Assembly: GCA_026260175.1 (NCBI GenBank)
Contig: JAKCWW010000414.1
Coordinates: 1-64,000, forward strand
Length of the DNA: 64,000 nucleotides
Reading direction: 5' to 3'
DNA from: Reticulitermes lucifugus
Lineage: Eukaryota; Arthropoda; Insecta; Blattodea; Rhinotermitidae
Shown here: positions 1 to 11,609 of the stretch, in pieces
Layout: each line of letters begins with the position of its first letter
How positions within the stretch are numbered: position 1 is the first letter of the stretch
Translations under genes and position numbers: made by a program
Notes under the pieces: generated by a model
What the model was told of the DNA's origin: nothing
What the model saw: only the letters and a program-made list of their open reading frames with translations
Databases searched by the model: none

Positions 1-57
<57 letters not shown>
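1..57. repeat. (CA)n microsatellite at window edge
   Basis: An uninterrupted CA dinucleotide tract runs from the first base of the window, so its true left end lies outside. It is followed by loosely CA/TG-rich sequence to about position 200. No coding content is apparent. Confidence 0.98.
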
Positions 58-59
<2 letters not shown>

Positions 60-1539
60 AGAAATACATCTATCTGTATTGTAGGATGTCGCATAGACAC
101 ACATGCATACATCAGCGCATATTGCATGCATGCGTATATACATACACACACAGATACACATATTATGTATGTGCATATGCACTAACACATGCATTCACAC
201 AAATTTAACGGCTGAAAATGTACCAGTGTACAACCAGCTCCACGCAGTACAGCAGTCTCCACATTTATGGAACCAGGAAGTCATTTATGTTGCTCACACG
301 ATGCTGCAATTATATCCTGTCCTCAGAAAGGTGAGTCAACATCTTCACATCATATCTCTGGAAGATCCATTTTAATGTAGGTCTACTCTTCGACGTCAAT
401 TTGAAGTCCCGAAGTAAAAGACATACAACTATCGCCGTGAAAGGGAGAGGCAATATGGGCTACTAGGCAAGAAGTCGCCGCTAATTGCAGGGTCATGTGT
501 TCCAAGTCCGAAAGGCCTGTACTTGCCATTCTGCATGGAGTTGTGTTCAAAGACATTGAATTCCTTAAGACGCTTTCGATTAGCCAGTACAAAATTCTCT
601 TTTAAATTTCCCGCTCGCACGAATATGATAAATTAATTCCACGCATTCGTAACCAATATATATTAAAACAAAAACATACTTTCGATATTTCCGGTTTCCG
701 GACTGAAATTAAAGACACAGCGATAGATTAGGCATTACATACGACATATCATGGTGTTTCTCACTTAGGAAGATAACACTGTACAAGTCACGCTACCTTG
801 CTCGTACACTGCATTCTGGAAGGAAACTTTTTATTCCTGTGTATTAGCGAAGCCTCACATTCCATTAATGTTCTAATTACATTCACGTAAAAAGCATCAC
901 ACGGGAGTCTTGTTCTTTGCTACCGTAGTTGGCATTTCATATGCTATTTTTTTTTCTCCGTGGAACGCACATTTATGCCTGCGTGCGTGCGCGCGTGCGT
1001 GTGCGGTCTAGGGGTATTGCTTTTTTACAACACCTTTCAATAAATTTGCCAACCGTTGAGTTTGCTTGTTTAATTGGCAGCCAAAACAATTGAGAGAGAT
1101 TTATATAAATGGAGATCTCTGTGAATTACTCGACATTTAGGCAGCAATTTAAAATGAACCGCAGCGCTAACATTTGCGTCTAACATGTAATAAACATATA
1201 CAGCGCAATGCAGAGTTACTACAGTTTACTTTGCAATCATTTACGTAATTTTACTGCAGTCTTCGGAGGAAGTCTCACACAGAAAAAACATTGAGTCAGG
1301 ATACTTGAGAACACAGAGTTGAAGAATACAATTGTAAAATAAGAAAGATCAAGTAACAAATAACTATAGAAAATTACACGTGGGACACATTCAGAACTTA
1401 TTCTCTTCATCTAAGTTCCTTAGTTTGACTACATACAGAAGAAAGAGATATGCAGTCATATAGCAAAATCTGGAAACATAAATGTTGCGCTCGAAAACCA
1501 AAACAGACGACACTTCTTGGGTGATGATTAGGCCTATAA
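58..1539. other. Anonymous AT-rich sequence
   Basis: No gene or repeat family recognised. A 90-codon frame at 103-375 is CA-repeat derived at its start (alternating Cys/Ile/His) and matches nothing I know. Positions 981-1005 form an alternating purine-pyrimidine GC/GT tract. Confidence 0.6.
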
Positions 1540-1650
1540 TAAAATGGATCTTGGCGGAAAGCCTCCGACATCAAGGAGTGGACTCATCTGGCTTAATATA
1601 GGATGGAATGGGCAATAAACCTTCTGGTTCCATAAATGACGGGAACCACT
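1540..1650 (+). mobile_element. LINE 3'-end fragment
   Basis: Near 1563-1640 the plus strand reads as a diverged version of the tail shared by the window's LINE copies: a 'DWIHLAQDRDQWRALVN'-like stretch (here with GLIWLNIGWNGQ), then the terminal segment rendered in DNA as 'aataaaccttctggttcc', matching 'aatgaaccttcggatcgc' at 8815. The fragment is short and badly decayed, so the boundaries are approximate. Confidence 0.45.
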
Positions 1651-2509
1651 TGACCATCTTGGACTGAAAGATTCTGAACATGAAGAGACTACGATGCTTA
1701 GAAACGTCTCGACTACTAGCCCTGATACAGCGTAACATCGCAGAAGACTTGAAACTACAGCAACAGTGCTGTCAGAGCCTCAGTCTCACAATTATGGTTA
1801 CTGCTACTGTTTTCAATATAACTTAAACACAGAATCAAATTTTCACATTACTTAAGGTACCAAACTTTCATTGCGTCAGTTTTGACAAAAAGAAAGAAAT
1901 CTCATCCCTTTCAATAAAAGTAGTCGGGAGCAAAGTAAATTGTTTTCATAATTGGCCTACTGTTATTTTAACAACTTTTATACGTATTATGCTTCTTTAT
2001 AGTAAAGCCTGAAAAATAATGAAAACAGGAAGACTCTACATAGAACCATGTTCAATACCAATGTGTAGTTCTGAGACGTGACACGCCATGTTTACAGTCT
2101 TTGGGCACACTGATAACACAAACAGGACCGAGAAATTTACGATGTCCCTTTTCATGACGATGCATTTATGGACAGCTTACTAACAAAAAATGTGTAACTG
2201 TTATTGCTAACATGCAAAAATAATTCAGTCTAAGAAAGTTACAGCCCAATTATCACCAGACCGAAAGAGAAGCCACAAAAAGTTCGATGTACACGCAGCT
2301 TTATCAAATGGCAGACGTCACAATAAACATTATGTTAAATAGGTAAAGAGGAATAAGATACTGTCAAGGTCAGATGTTCGCTACGGCCCGCCATGTTCTA
2401 TGTCCGAAATATTCAAAATTCACAGCAGTCACACTGCCACCCACGCACCAAAAGCTTAATTAACCCCACGGAGCAGAATTATTCGTAAGAAGACAGTAAT
2501 CAATGAAAA
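1651..2509. other. Anonymous sequence between LINE fragments
   Basis: AT-rich, stops in all frames, no repeat family or exon recognised. Confidence 0.5.
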
Positions 2510-2985
2510 TTTCGAGGAATTCCCGCTCTTTATGGAACTTAAAGGCTTTTTACTGCATTCACAAGAGTTAGCCACTGTGTCCTGCCCTGAACCAGACATA
2601 TCTATCCCACATCGTCACCTAATTTCTTTTAGATCAATTGTAACATCACCCTCACACCCAAGCCGAGGTCTCCCACGAGATCTCTTCCCTTAAAGGTTTT
2701 CCGACTGCAATTTTTTGTGCTTTTCTCATTTCTTCATTCGTGCTACTTATTCTGTCCATCTCACAAACCTTAATGCAATCACTATTTTACTTGAAGAATA
2801 CAAATTAAGATGGTCTTCAATATTCAATCCTCTGCAGCTTCCTGCTACTTCCTGATTCTTCAGTCTGAGTGTTATCCTCAGCACCCTTGTCTCTAAAGTT
2901 CTTGATCTACGCTCTTCCCTCAAGGTTGGATACCAAATTTCAAACCCATATACACCACAAGTTGAAATTATAGGCTACTTTTACA
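2510..2985 (-). mobile_element. LINE (RTE-like) C-terminal and 3' end, decayed
   Basis: Read on the minus strand from about 2985 down, the region aligns by eye with the reverse transcriptase tail common to this window. It has a 'GCETW.LTLREE' equivalent, then 'RTLETRVLRITLRLK' (family form RVFENRVLRRIFGPK), a 'DLYSS'-like segment, 'KIAVGKP' (form VGKPEGK), and the terminal 'TLVNAVKSL' (form LVNAVMNLRVP). The plus-strand tail 'ggaattcccgctctttatgg' recurs at 9745, 25890 and 35010. Several frameshifts and stops are needed to follow it, so this is an old dead copy. Confidence 0.8.
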
Positions 2986-3634
2986 CAGCAACCGGGAATA
3001 TAAATGTTCTAAACTGAGTGATGGCGGGCTTTACCTCTAAGATAACTGAACACATTTTAATGATACATTGCAATATGTAATTGCAACACTTACCAATACT
3101 GACACACTGGAAAAATAGTATACACCGTGAGGTACAGTTTAGCAGCGATCCATTGACATCTGCGACATAATGGAGCTGCTTATTGACACTTTTGTTTCTT
3201 GTTTCGGTTCTTTACAAAAGAAAGATTAGCTGAGAAACGATAAGGACAGAAACCCTAGCTGAAGTACTGCCAAGTGACAGGAATCTTCTCGAAAGCCGAG
3301 CATATTCTGTCTGAATCTTGTTTTTAGAGACGCCAATATTCTTTCCCGCCCTGTAATTTGTTGAATGGACAAAAACATTTCATGGCACGTCGCTCATTTA
3401 CAGTTCTGCACGAGGAAATTAAATTAAATTACTTTTTTCACGGATTTCACATCCAGACTATAATTTTTTCGTTTCAATTTATTTTCTTTTAATTGAATGA
3501 AATAGAATCAGTAACCCAAAAAGTTGCTGTTTTCACAGATAATTCAAACACCTTTCTATCCTATTACATTTATGATAAATAACGCCATAGAACATAGTTT
3601 TTATTAATAGGTTATTAGTCACTGGGCGAGTTAA
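2986..3634. other. Anonymous sequence
   Basis: No reading frame or repeat family recognised between two minus-strand LINE fragments. Confidence 0.5.
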
Positions 3635-4080
3635 GAAATTCGCCGCCTCTTACGGAATCCAAAGGCTGAAATTCTGCTTCATAAAGGCCCGCTACTGCTC
3701 CCATTCATGAGCCAAATGAATCGAGACCATATCGTCACACACTTTTTATCTAAGATCCAGTGTACCATTAACTTCCCATCTCCACCTAGTTCTTCTGCGT
3801 GATATTTCTTCTTCGGCTTTCCGGGCAGATATTCTGTATTTATTTCTCATCACTTCCATGCATGCTACATATCCCGTCCATCTTATTCGACTTGAAATTA
3901 TCACCGTAACTGTAGGTAGTCAAGAGTCCAAATTATGAGTTCTCTCATTTTGCAATTTTCCTGAGCCTCTTTCGCATATTTCCTCTTAGGTTCAAATATT
4001 CTACTCAGCATCCTCTTCTCAAACATTCTCAATCCTTTTTCTTTCCTTTGTGTGAGAGAATAAAACCTGAAAACAGTAAT
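3635..4080 (-). mobile_element. LINE (RTE-like) C-terminal and 3' end, decayed
   Basis: A minus-strand reading frame ending at 3901 contains 'LTQRKEKGLRMFEKRMLSRI' followed by FEPKR, corresponding to the family's LTLREEHRLRVFENRVLRRIFGPKR. Lower coordinates continue with an 'IRWTGYVACM' stretch (form MRWAGHVARMGE) and a 'RRRTRWRWE' stretch (form GRPRRRWED). The 3' tail falls near 3640. It is about 0.65 kb from another minus-strand copy; the two both contain the tail, so they are separate insertions, not one split copy. Confidence 0.8.
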
Positions 4081-5443
4081 TAATTTTGAAGGATATACTT
4101 TTATACTGAGAGACACAGGGTTTAGTCCCAGGGTGGTACGTTCCTTTCGGCCCCCCTAGAGATACTATTGATGTTATCTGTTCTGTGATACGGAGATGGT
4201 ATAGCAAGTGCTGAAGTGTTGTAGCGAGCCACACCGACATGTAGCAGCTACCAGTTCTGCACTTACTGGCTAGCTGGTCTTTCTTCTAGATGTATCGTGA
4301 GTAGGATATTAATCCCGGTCCACTGCAGGGGGTCCTCACTCGTGCGTCAAAGAACAAGACAGCTGGAAGCGCATTGCGCATCCCAAACAACTGGATGGAC
4401 GAGTCGGCGGACATGGCCGACCACTCGTGGTGCGATTATTTGATACAAATCTCAGGTGTCTTAATGTATTGTCTTAGTGGTCAGATTCGATTCGCTTGTT
4501 TAATTGAGTTGAGCAAATTTGAAAAAACTGACTCAGCGCTTGTATGAAACCACATTCACGATATTACGGTCTTGCCTGGAAGAACACTCAATATCCTGCA
4601 GCGATGATAATTGACAGCATTTATTTTTGGTTGTTTATTAACTGCTTCACTGTCCAACAACGAACTGTCGCAGTGCAATCATTGTAAATGTGTGGTGATT
4701 CGGAACTGCACGCCGACGGTCGGTTTACGTTGAAGTCACTGTAAGGTCACGTGACTGCCAATCGTAACGCTGTATGATTTAAGGTTTCACCATGGTCTGT
4801 CTTGTTCGATGGCGTCAATTATTAAGTACTGCGAGTTTTATTTTCACTTAATTGGCATTTACACTAAGCGAGGCAGTAATCCTGAGTTTTCAGCAAAGGT
4901 GTTTCAAATACAGAGGTCATACAGCGTTGGTACGTAATAAAGGATTTGGAAAGAGGCGGTTGTACCCCTCGGTAAGAATACAATACTGAATTTGCCTGAG
5001 GAGGGTAAAAAAATTCAGAAACTTATTCGTAATAAACAACTTTTTTCTGAAATATTTTTCGATGTGGTGGACATTTTAGTACAAGGAAAATCATTCCCAC
5101 TCTGGTTTTGTGAATATCTTTCAGAAAAGTGAATGTGTATTTATAACGTAAAATAACAAACTTCTGGAGCAAACACACTCTTTCAGAAATACAGAAATCC
5201 CTGAAAAAAAGACATAAGAACATATACATACACAGGTCCTAGTTGGCACTCGCCAGACACAGGGGTTACGTTACTGAAAAACACTGTGGTTGTCAAAACC
5301 ACGGATGAAAAGAGCAGGAGCTTGCGGTTTCTCTAAATTTTCATTACGGTCTAAGTCGGTGTTCCGCCAATGAAAACGAAAAGCGAGTAAACTTGACCTA
5401 AGCTGCACAATTACTGTTTCGAAACGACGCAACACGACGAAAA
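4081..5443. other. Anonymous sequence
   Basis: Somewhat more CpG around 4130-4430 (including a stretch near 4380-4430 rich in CG), but no gene, tRNA-like box or repeat family recognised. Confidence 0.5.
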
Positions 5444-5620
5444 TCCGGTGTCATGACACTGGTTCAGAATGCCTTGACTCCAACAAATCTGGTGTCATGA
5501 CACTGGTTCAGAATGCCTTGATTCCAGCAAATCCGGTGTCATGACACTGGTTCAGAATGCCTTGACTCCAACAAATCCGGTGTCATGACACTGGTCCAGA
5601 ATGCCTTGACTCCAACAAAT
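5444..5620. repeat. 44-bp tandem repeat, four copies, palindromic core
   Basis: Four consecutive units with an exact 44-bp period (equivalent bases at 5444, 5488, 5532, 5576 and 5620). Units differ from one another at only a few positions. Each unit carries the 12-bp perfect palindrome GTGTCATGACAC, extended to an 18-bp near-palindrome (CCGGTGTCATGACACTGG, one mismatched pair). The rest of the unit reads 'ttcagaatgccttgactcc'. The minus strand is open across part of it, giving a repeated peptide ending in GVKAF, probably without meaning. Confidence 0.97.
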
Positions 5621-7174
5621 ACGACATTTTTGGTGCGAAAGCCCATTTACTGTTTGGTAGGAAACAAAACACAAGACGAATAAATCAAGAGCAACGTTAT
5701 GACTGATGTTATGTTTGTGGTGATTTGACGCAGCGGGTGGCACTTTTGAAAATCTGCTTGAAACACAGGTCAATGTAACTCAGAAGCAGTTTATTCCATG
5801 AAGTTAAAATTAGACGTTATATTTATCAGGTAATGTGTTTCTCTAATATTGTACTCCACATATTCTCGGTAACCCTTACCTTCTGTTCTAAGTTTCAAGC
5901 GGTCATAACTCCGTAACCGTTCAAAATCGGATACATCTTTATACGAACCTTTGTGGTCACGAAGACCTAGGAAATCATCTACAGTTACGTACACAACTCA
6001 TGTAAATGACAGTGAGTCGTTCAATAAAAGAAAGAAACATAGTCCTCATTTCCTCCTCCTCCTCCTCATCATCATTATCATCATCATCTGTTACTACCTT
6101 TGTTACGTCGAAATATCTTTCTCAGAACTGTGTTGTCAGGCACCGTGCCCAACGTTGATGAATTACGGTCACAATCGAAGTCTGAAGCTCTTACATAACA
6201 AAGTATAATAAGTTTATCATTGCTGTGTTTTGATTGAAATGTATTTTTTCCGACTTTGGCTCTTGAATAAGTCTGAAAGTAAGTACAGTTTTATCTTTGC
6301 CGCTTGTGATGTAATGTTGTTGTTGTTGTTGTTGTTGTTGTTTCGAAGTGCCTAACTGCTTATAGCGGAATTAGAATAGGTCAACAGTATTACTGATATA
6401 CGAGCAAATTGAATCGTGATTGCTATGCCTAACATTGCATTCATAGCGAAACGGTATTTTAAGCTATCCAGCATACATAGAAGCGGAGCTATTAAAAGCA
6501 AGGACTATTGCTAACGGAGAATGGGAACTCCACATGACTGCTGTCAGTTCGGATGGTTTTAGCTATCCGTGAATGTTTCAGGCTATTCGAGAGATCATTT
6601 GTAGATTAACAAACGTGGACATTCATGCAACGAGCGAGTGGGGAAACTGTGTACTGTTCTCTGAGTTAAAAGGTGCGCTTGATTGAACGTCACATCGAAA
6701 CTGATGGAAACTCGAGAAGGTGGGGGACCTTTCCCATTCCATCGATCCACGTCGTGAGACTGATAGTCCTGACAATATCTGTGCATTGGCCTCACGAGAG
6801 TTATAATGCATGAGCTGTGGTGGTAAATGATGTGAGCCAGTGGACCAGTACGTTGCACAGCTTTATTAGGTACTTGTCTTAGACAAGCAGAGATTTTAAG
6901 AAAAATAAGTCAAGTAAGTTTCTTACACACACCAAGTCATAATAACTGTTACACATGTGATGATTCGGGGAATGCTTGAGTCTGTTGAGCTCGTATAATG
7001 TAAGACGTGTCATACAGCCTGCAACTCAGAGCAAGAGAACTGCAATAATACACGTTGTTTGCTTAATTGTTTGGCTATGTAGATTTTACGAACCACATTT
7101 ATGGTATTTGCGAGCAGACCTTTAAGAACATTTTAAATTGAGGGAAAATAAGTAAAAATAGAATGCAGAAGACT
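5621..7174. other. Anonymous sequence with a (GTT)n tract
   Basis: Contains a (TTG)n/(GTT)n microsatellite at about 6315-6343 and a CTC/ATC-rich stretch near 6050-6090. The 87-codon minus frame at 6595-6858 matches no family I know. Nothing else recognised. Confidence 0.5.
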
Positions 7175-7420
7175 CCTCACGTGCAGCTTCGTAATTCATA
7201 CTCTTCACTAAATGTTGTTAGGACGATCGAATGAAGGTGAACAAAACAAGCGGAGGAATGCATACGTAATTATAACCGAAAACCTACAACTTAGAGACCA
7301 TAAGGGAGGCAAAGTTGTAGAAGAGACAAAAATATTAAAATGGAAATGAAAGAAGCAGTGTTTGTGCACATGTGGACTGGACTAATCTCGTTGGAGGTAT
7401 TGTCATATCACTGGATCTTG
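7175..7420 (+). mobile_element. LINE (RTE-like) C-terminal fragment, decayed
   Basis: The plus strand gives 'LRNSYSSLNVVRTIE' (family form LHDLYSSPNIIRVIKSRRMRW), then an 'AYVIITENL' segment (form AYRLLVGKPEG), then 'ILKWK' and 'KMEMKEAVF' (form DNIKMDLREIG). Frame changes separate the segments. No intact frame remains. Confidence 0.65.
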
Positions 7421-8559
7421 TGGAAAAAGTAATGAAATTTCTGGTCCTATAAAAGTTGGAATTTTTATTGAGTAGCTGATCGACTTGTGGCTCATAAAGA
7501 AGGGTTCCGGTCCATAAAACTACTTAACATTTTATCATTCGGGGCAGAGCGTAATGACCAGATATATGTATTGGGTTTACTGATGAGCAGAAAGGAGTGA
7601 CTGTAAAAGTGTTCTGTGGGTCTTTGTATTATTATTATTATTATTATTATTATTCTGTCATTTTGTCTTACATGTCGCACAATATTATGTGGATATCACC
7701 TCCCTCTCCACACACTTCTAATCGACTTCGAAATAATGACCTGATCGAACATATCGACATGCATATTTTAAGTGCTTAACAGCAAATGACAAAAAGCTTT
7801 AAGGGCAATATTCATTACGTAAGAACTTTCAAACCGGTTATTTCTCGATATGCCAAATTCCTTATCTTCCAAGTATGGAATTTTAAATCACTGTGTTGCG
7901 TCTTTAGCTGAAATTGTTTTCAGTTGCAAATTTTGATATACATGTCTCTCGAGAACGGCCTTGAATATTAACTGGCTATTACGTCGGTTTCTTGCTTTGT
8001 ATGGATTCTACCATACCTAAATACAGCAAGGAGCAGAAAGTTTTGAAACGATAAAGCCGAGGCAACATTCTTCTGCGTACAAAACCACTTTGGAATGCAC
8101 CATACACATAAAAATGTGGATTTGTTTATGCTGCAAATTAATAATTAAAGTCTATGTCAAATAATAGGCCCGCTTTTTATAGCCGTTATAACAACCTGCA
8201 TTTCGTTCCGTAAAGAAGGAGATTTACGACTTTATGCAAGTGAATTTAGTAACTCCAGTACTTCATTGAACTGCCTGTAGAGAGCAGCAGCAAATCGTCC
8301 TGTCATTTCTTACTCGGGTACTCTAGAGTACCCAGTGTGTGTCACAGAATCCATTGCACCAAACTCACAAGAAGCAATGACATGTACATGGATCGACTTT
8401 AAAACACTCAACATCACTGAAGGTTACGTATTCTGTTTCTTTCCATTCTAGCAGTCACAGATTAGGACTTCTGGCATGTTCCAGTTAAGGCTTAATTTCT
8501 CAAGAGTGGATCCGTAATAAAGTTACGGGAACCTAAAATGAATATAAGTTCATCATGAA
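7421..8559. other. Anonymous sequence with an (ATT)n tract
   Basis: An (ATT)n microsatellite lies at 7626-7655. Short frames on either strand over it are products of the repeat. Nothing else recognised. Confidence 0.5.
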
Positions 8560-8636
8560 GTTTGTGTATCAATACAACACGAAAACTCGCGGACATTTGT
8601 GCAACAAAAAGGGATTCGAACCCGAAAAAAATATAC
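8560..8636 (-). repeat. Possible tRNA-like B box (SINE fragment)
   Basis: The plus strand has 'gggattcgaaccc' at 8610-8622, the reverse complement of a textbook pol III B box (GGTTCRANNCC). It directly precedes a plus-strand LINE fragment. No convincing A box was found at tRNA spacing, so this may be a chance match. Confidence 0.3.
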
Positions 8637-8840
8637 ATTGGAGAGCCTGAGAACAGGGTATTGAAGAAAGCATTATACCTGAGGGGAAAGGGGTGACAAA
8701 AGGCTGGACAAAACTTCGTAGTGTGTGCTCTAAACCACACACGTGTTTTATGGTGATCAAATGAAGGACGAGACAGACAGGGTAAACTTGAAAGGCCGAG
8801 ACCATTTGGAAGTTCTAATGAACCTTCGGATCGCATAGAA
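8637..8840 (+). mobile_element. LINE (RTE-like) C-terminal fragment with internal deletion
   Basis: Plus-strand translation gives ENRVLKKALYLRGKG followed by VTKGWTKLRSVCSKPH and CFMVIK. This matches the family's ENRVLRRIFGPKRDEVTGGWRKLHNEELHNLYSSPNIIRVIK. The text then jumps to the terminal segment 'gttctaatgaaccttcgg' near 8808-8825 (LMNLRV form). The GRPRRRW and DWIHLAQDRD parts are missing, so about 200 bp of the consensus has been lost. Confidence 0.75.
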
Positions 8841-8899
8841 AGACTAAATTATCTGAGTTACGTGAACGACTGTTCATTTTTTCGTTCCATTTAAATATA

Positions 8900-9060
8900 A
8901 GTTAAGATCCTGAGGCGAGTACTAAAACAGTAGAAAAAGAAGAATGAATACAGAAATTTCGTGGAAAAACCTCGCGAGGAACCTCCACTTTGGAGACCGA
9001 ATAGGAGATGGGAGAATAAGATCAAGTTCAATTGTAAAAATGGGTGGTGTGTACGAAACT
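8900..9060 (+). mobile_element. LINE (RTE-like) C-terminal fragment
   Basis: Plus-strand translation near 8935-9030 reads KKKNEYRNFVEKPREEPP, then LWRPNRRWENKIKFN. The family form is KRNAYRLLVGKPEGKRPLGRPRRRWEDNIKMDL. It lies just after the 8637-8840 fragment on the same strand and covers the part missing there. The two could therefore be pieces of one rearranged insertion, or two copies. Confidence 0.75.
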
Positions 9061-9335
9061 GGTTCAGCATTGCGTTTTGGTACTAACGGTGCTGAGCCTT
9101 CTGTTCTGCTACCGTAACATTATTTGTAATTATAAAATAAGTGCCAGTGCTCTTTTGTGAATACAGTATCCGTATTCTCACACCTCGATCAAAGTCATGT
9201 CTTAATTGAAATGACTGCTAAATATCATGCTCATTAGACAAAGGAGAAACGGGGCAATGAAAGAGTTATTTTGAACGTGCAAGAGAGTTTACACTAACCT
9301 AGTCTGTTCTAGGAACAGAACCAACGTTTTCAGTT

Positions 9336-9610
9336 ACGGAGATACTTTTTTTGGGGGGGGGGGCGAAGGGCTCCGCAGCCTAGAGGCTTATTGTGCAATC
9401 CTGTGATGAAGATGATTAGTTTTTTCATTTTTCCAATGAAGCACCGGTTGAATGAAACTGACAGGGGAAAACCAAAACAGTCGGGGAAACACCTGTCTCA
9501 GTGCCACTTTGTTCACCACAAATCCCACATGGACTGATCCGGTATCGAACCCGGGCCTCCGTGGTGACAGGCCGTCGACTAACCGCCTGAGCCACGGCAC
9601 GGAGATACTT
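9336..9610 (-). mobile_element. Complete tRNA-derived SINE with 12-bp target-site duplication
   Basis: The direct repeat 'acggagatactt' occurs at 9336-9347 and 9599-9610 and brackets a 251-bp body. Read on the minus strand, the body starts with a tRNA-like head: A box within 'gtggctcaggcgg', then B box GGGTTCGATACC about 40 bp downstream. It continues through a body containing 'ggttttcccctgtcag' and ends near a T/G homopolymer (G tract at about 9353-9363 on the plus strand). A second copy of the body and head occurs at 31672-31853. Confidence 0.92.
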
Positions 9611-9714
9611 AAGAGACGTACTGTGTTAAAATTAGTCTTTTTGTTTATCAAAGTGAGAAGTCCTTTACTAAAACGGCTGTATTTCTAAGCGACCATCTAA
9701 CTACAAGCAACTCC

Positions 9715-9985
9715 CTGGAACAGAAAACTTCTGATAAGCAAGTCAAGAAATTCCTAACCTTTTATGGACCTCGAAGTTTCGTTACTGACCGACACCTCAG
9801 TTAGATCACTTCAGCCCAAACCCTTATGTTCTACTTCTTCCATCTAAGACTAAGTCTCCCAGATAATCTTCTTCCTTCAAGTGTTGTCTGCATGCTGAGT
9901 GCTACCCAGTCCACCGTGATATTATGAACTTACTGCTTTGTTAACACACTAAATCTGGTGGCTGCTTTACTTATTACATCAACAG
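9715..9985 (-). mobile_element. LINE (RTE-like) 3' end, decayed
   Basis: The plus strand 'agaaattcctaacctttt' then 'atggacctcgaagtttc' near 9747-9782 matches the reversed LINE tail at 2517, 25890 and 35010. Higher coordinates give only weak matches to the GRP/RRW segment (SGRLSLRWKK). Degenerate, with approximate boundaries. Confidence 0.6.
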
Positions 9986-11609
9986 CGCCGAGTTTTTTAA
10001 CCACTTGCTCTCTCCAGTTTTTAAGGTCATAATGCTTAAGTCTCATTCGGTTTCTGATGCGATTAAAATACAGAAGTCCAGGCTACTTCGATTTCCTGGA
10101 ATGGATGGCAGCAGCATTTCAGGTTCATTTGAACAAACTGGTTTCCAGTGTCATACCAGAATTGTATTGTGCTGTCGTGTAATGTGATATAGACTATATC
10201 TTGAATTACGTCTGATTGTTTAACGACGCTACTCAACTACCGTTACGGCAGTAGCTCTATTTAACATGTAAATACTTAAACGAGACTTTTACTTGGAATT
10301 AAATATATTTGCGTCAAAGTGTATTTAATAAACCTACGTCAGTGTTTTATATCCTTCTTAATACAAGTGTATTTGTGTGTATTCATTAGAATACTCACTA
10401 AACATGTAGCGGAGTTGAATGACTAATTAATACACAATGAGTTGTATTAAGACGGGAGAATAGAACACTGACAGCTATATCTTTAATTTTTGTAAGCACG
10501 GTAGTAATATTCGTATGAAATTCAATATCTCTATTTTAACAACGCAAGTCACACTGCGCTAATTGGGATCGGAAGATGATACCATAGAGTAGGATGAGAC
10601 AACGCAATGGTCTCGAAACTTAGGACACCATTCATCCACTGGCGCATCCCAGAAGAACTGAGATTTAACCTTCACAGCTGCAAAAACCGAAACATTTCCC
10701 TGTATTACTGAGACTTCACTCTTACACATGAAACTTACTGCACAACAAGCAAGGCTCTGAATACTGACTCAGTCAATATAAATATTACATTTGCTGAAGC
10801 CGAAATGCCATTAGGAAATTAAGTTTGTTCAGTTAACTAAAACAAACCGCCATCAAACGCAAATATATTTATTGTAAAACAATACGCTGTTACCAATGAG
10901 CTATAAGTTTGAACCAAAAAGACCGTTATCAGGCTCTGTATCAAAATATAAAAAAGTAAACATTACATGCATATCATATCTACTGTTACACCACTTAAAC
11001 ATCTTTACAATTGCTAATTACGTTTAAAATTTTTCCTTCGTAAGAGCTTTAAATTTGTTGCGTTTTTTTTTAGATATTATTCATTTCCCGCTTCTGAATA
11101 TTTTTGTATTCTTAAGTTTATCTTTGAAATGTAAACTAATCCTTTCTATTATGAAAGTTAAATTGGTAAAATATTTCTATGTTCTTATTTTCAGGATGAT
11201 TTAACACGCGTATGAAATATTAATCTTCTTTATATTCATTGTGCTTTCCACTTGTGAATCGACGGTACATTTGGGGTTTTAATGACGTAAATGCTACACA
11301 AATTTTTACTTTGTCTTAACACTCGAACCTTCGTTTGTTCTGTCTCGTTTTTAGATACGTAGAATTTTCTGAAAATATGGTCCTGTCGTGTTTACATCTT
11401 ATTAACACACGTGTCAGCTTATAACTGATTTAGGAAGGTACACTTTTGATTTGTTAGCTATATGTTATGTCGACAGTCGCGTGTAACCAATGCACTTGAA
11501 TAGCTACAAAAAAATAAAATAAAAGTGGTACACCTTCCTATATCATAAGGACCGAATAAATGAGACTTGCACCAAGAAGCAGCTGTTATTCTGTAATCCG
11601 CCCCTGTTC
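9986..11609. other. Anonymous AT-rich sequence
   Basis: No convincing frame or repeat. A short 'gtttaacgacgct' at about 10218 also occurs as 'cttaacgacgctg' near 31620 and may mark an unclassified interspersed repeat. Confidence 0.45.
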
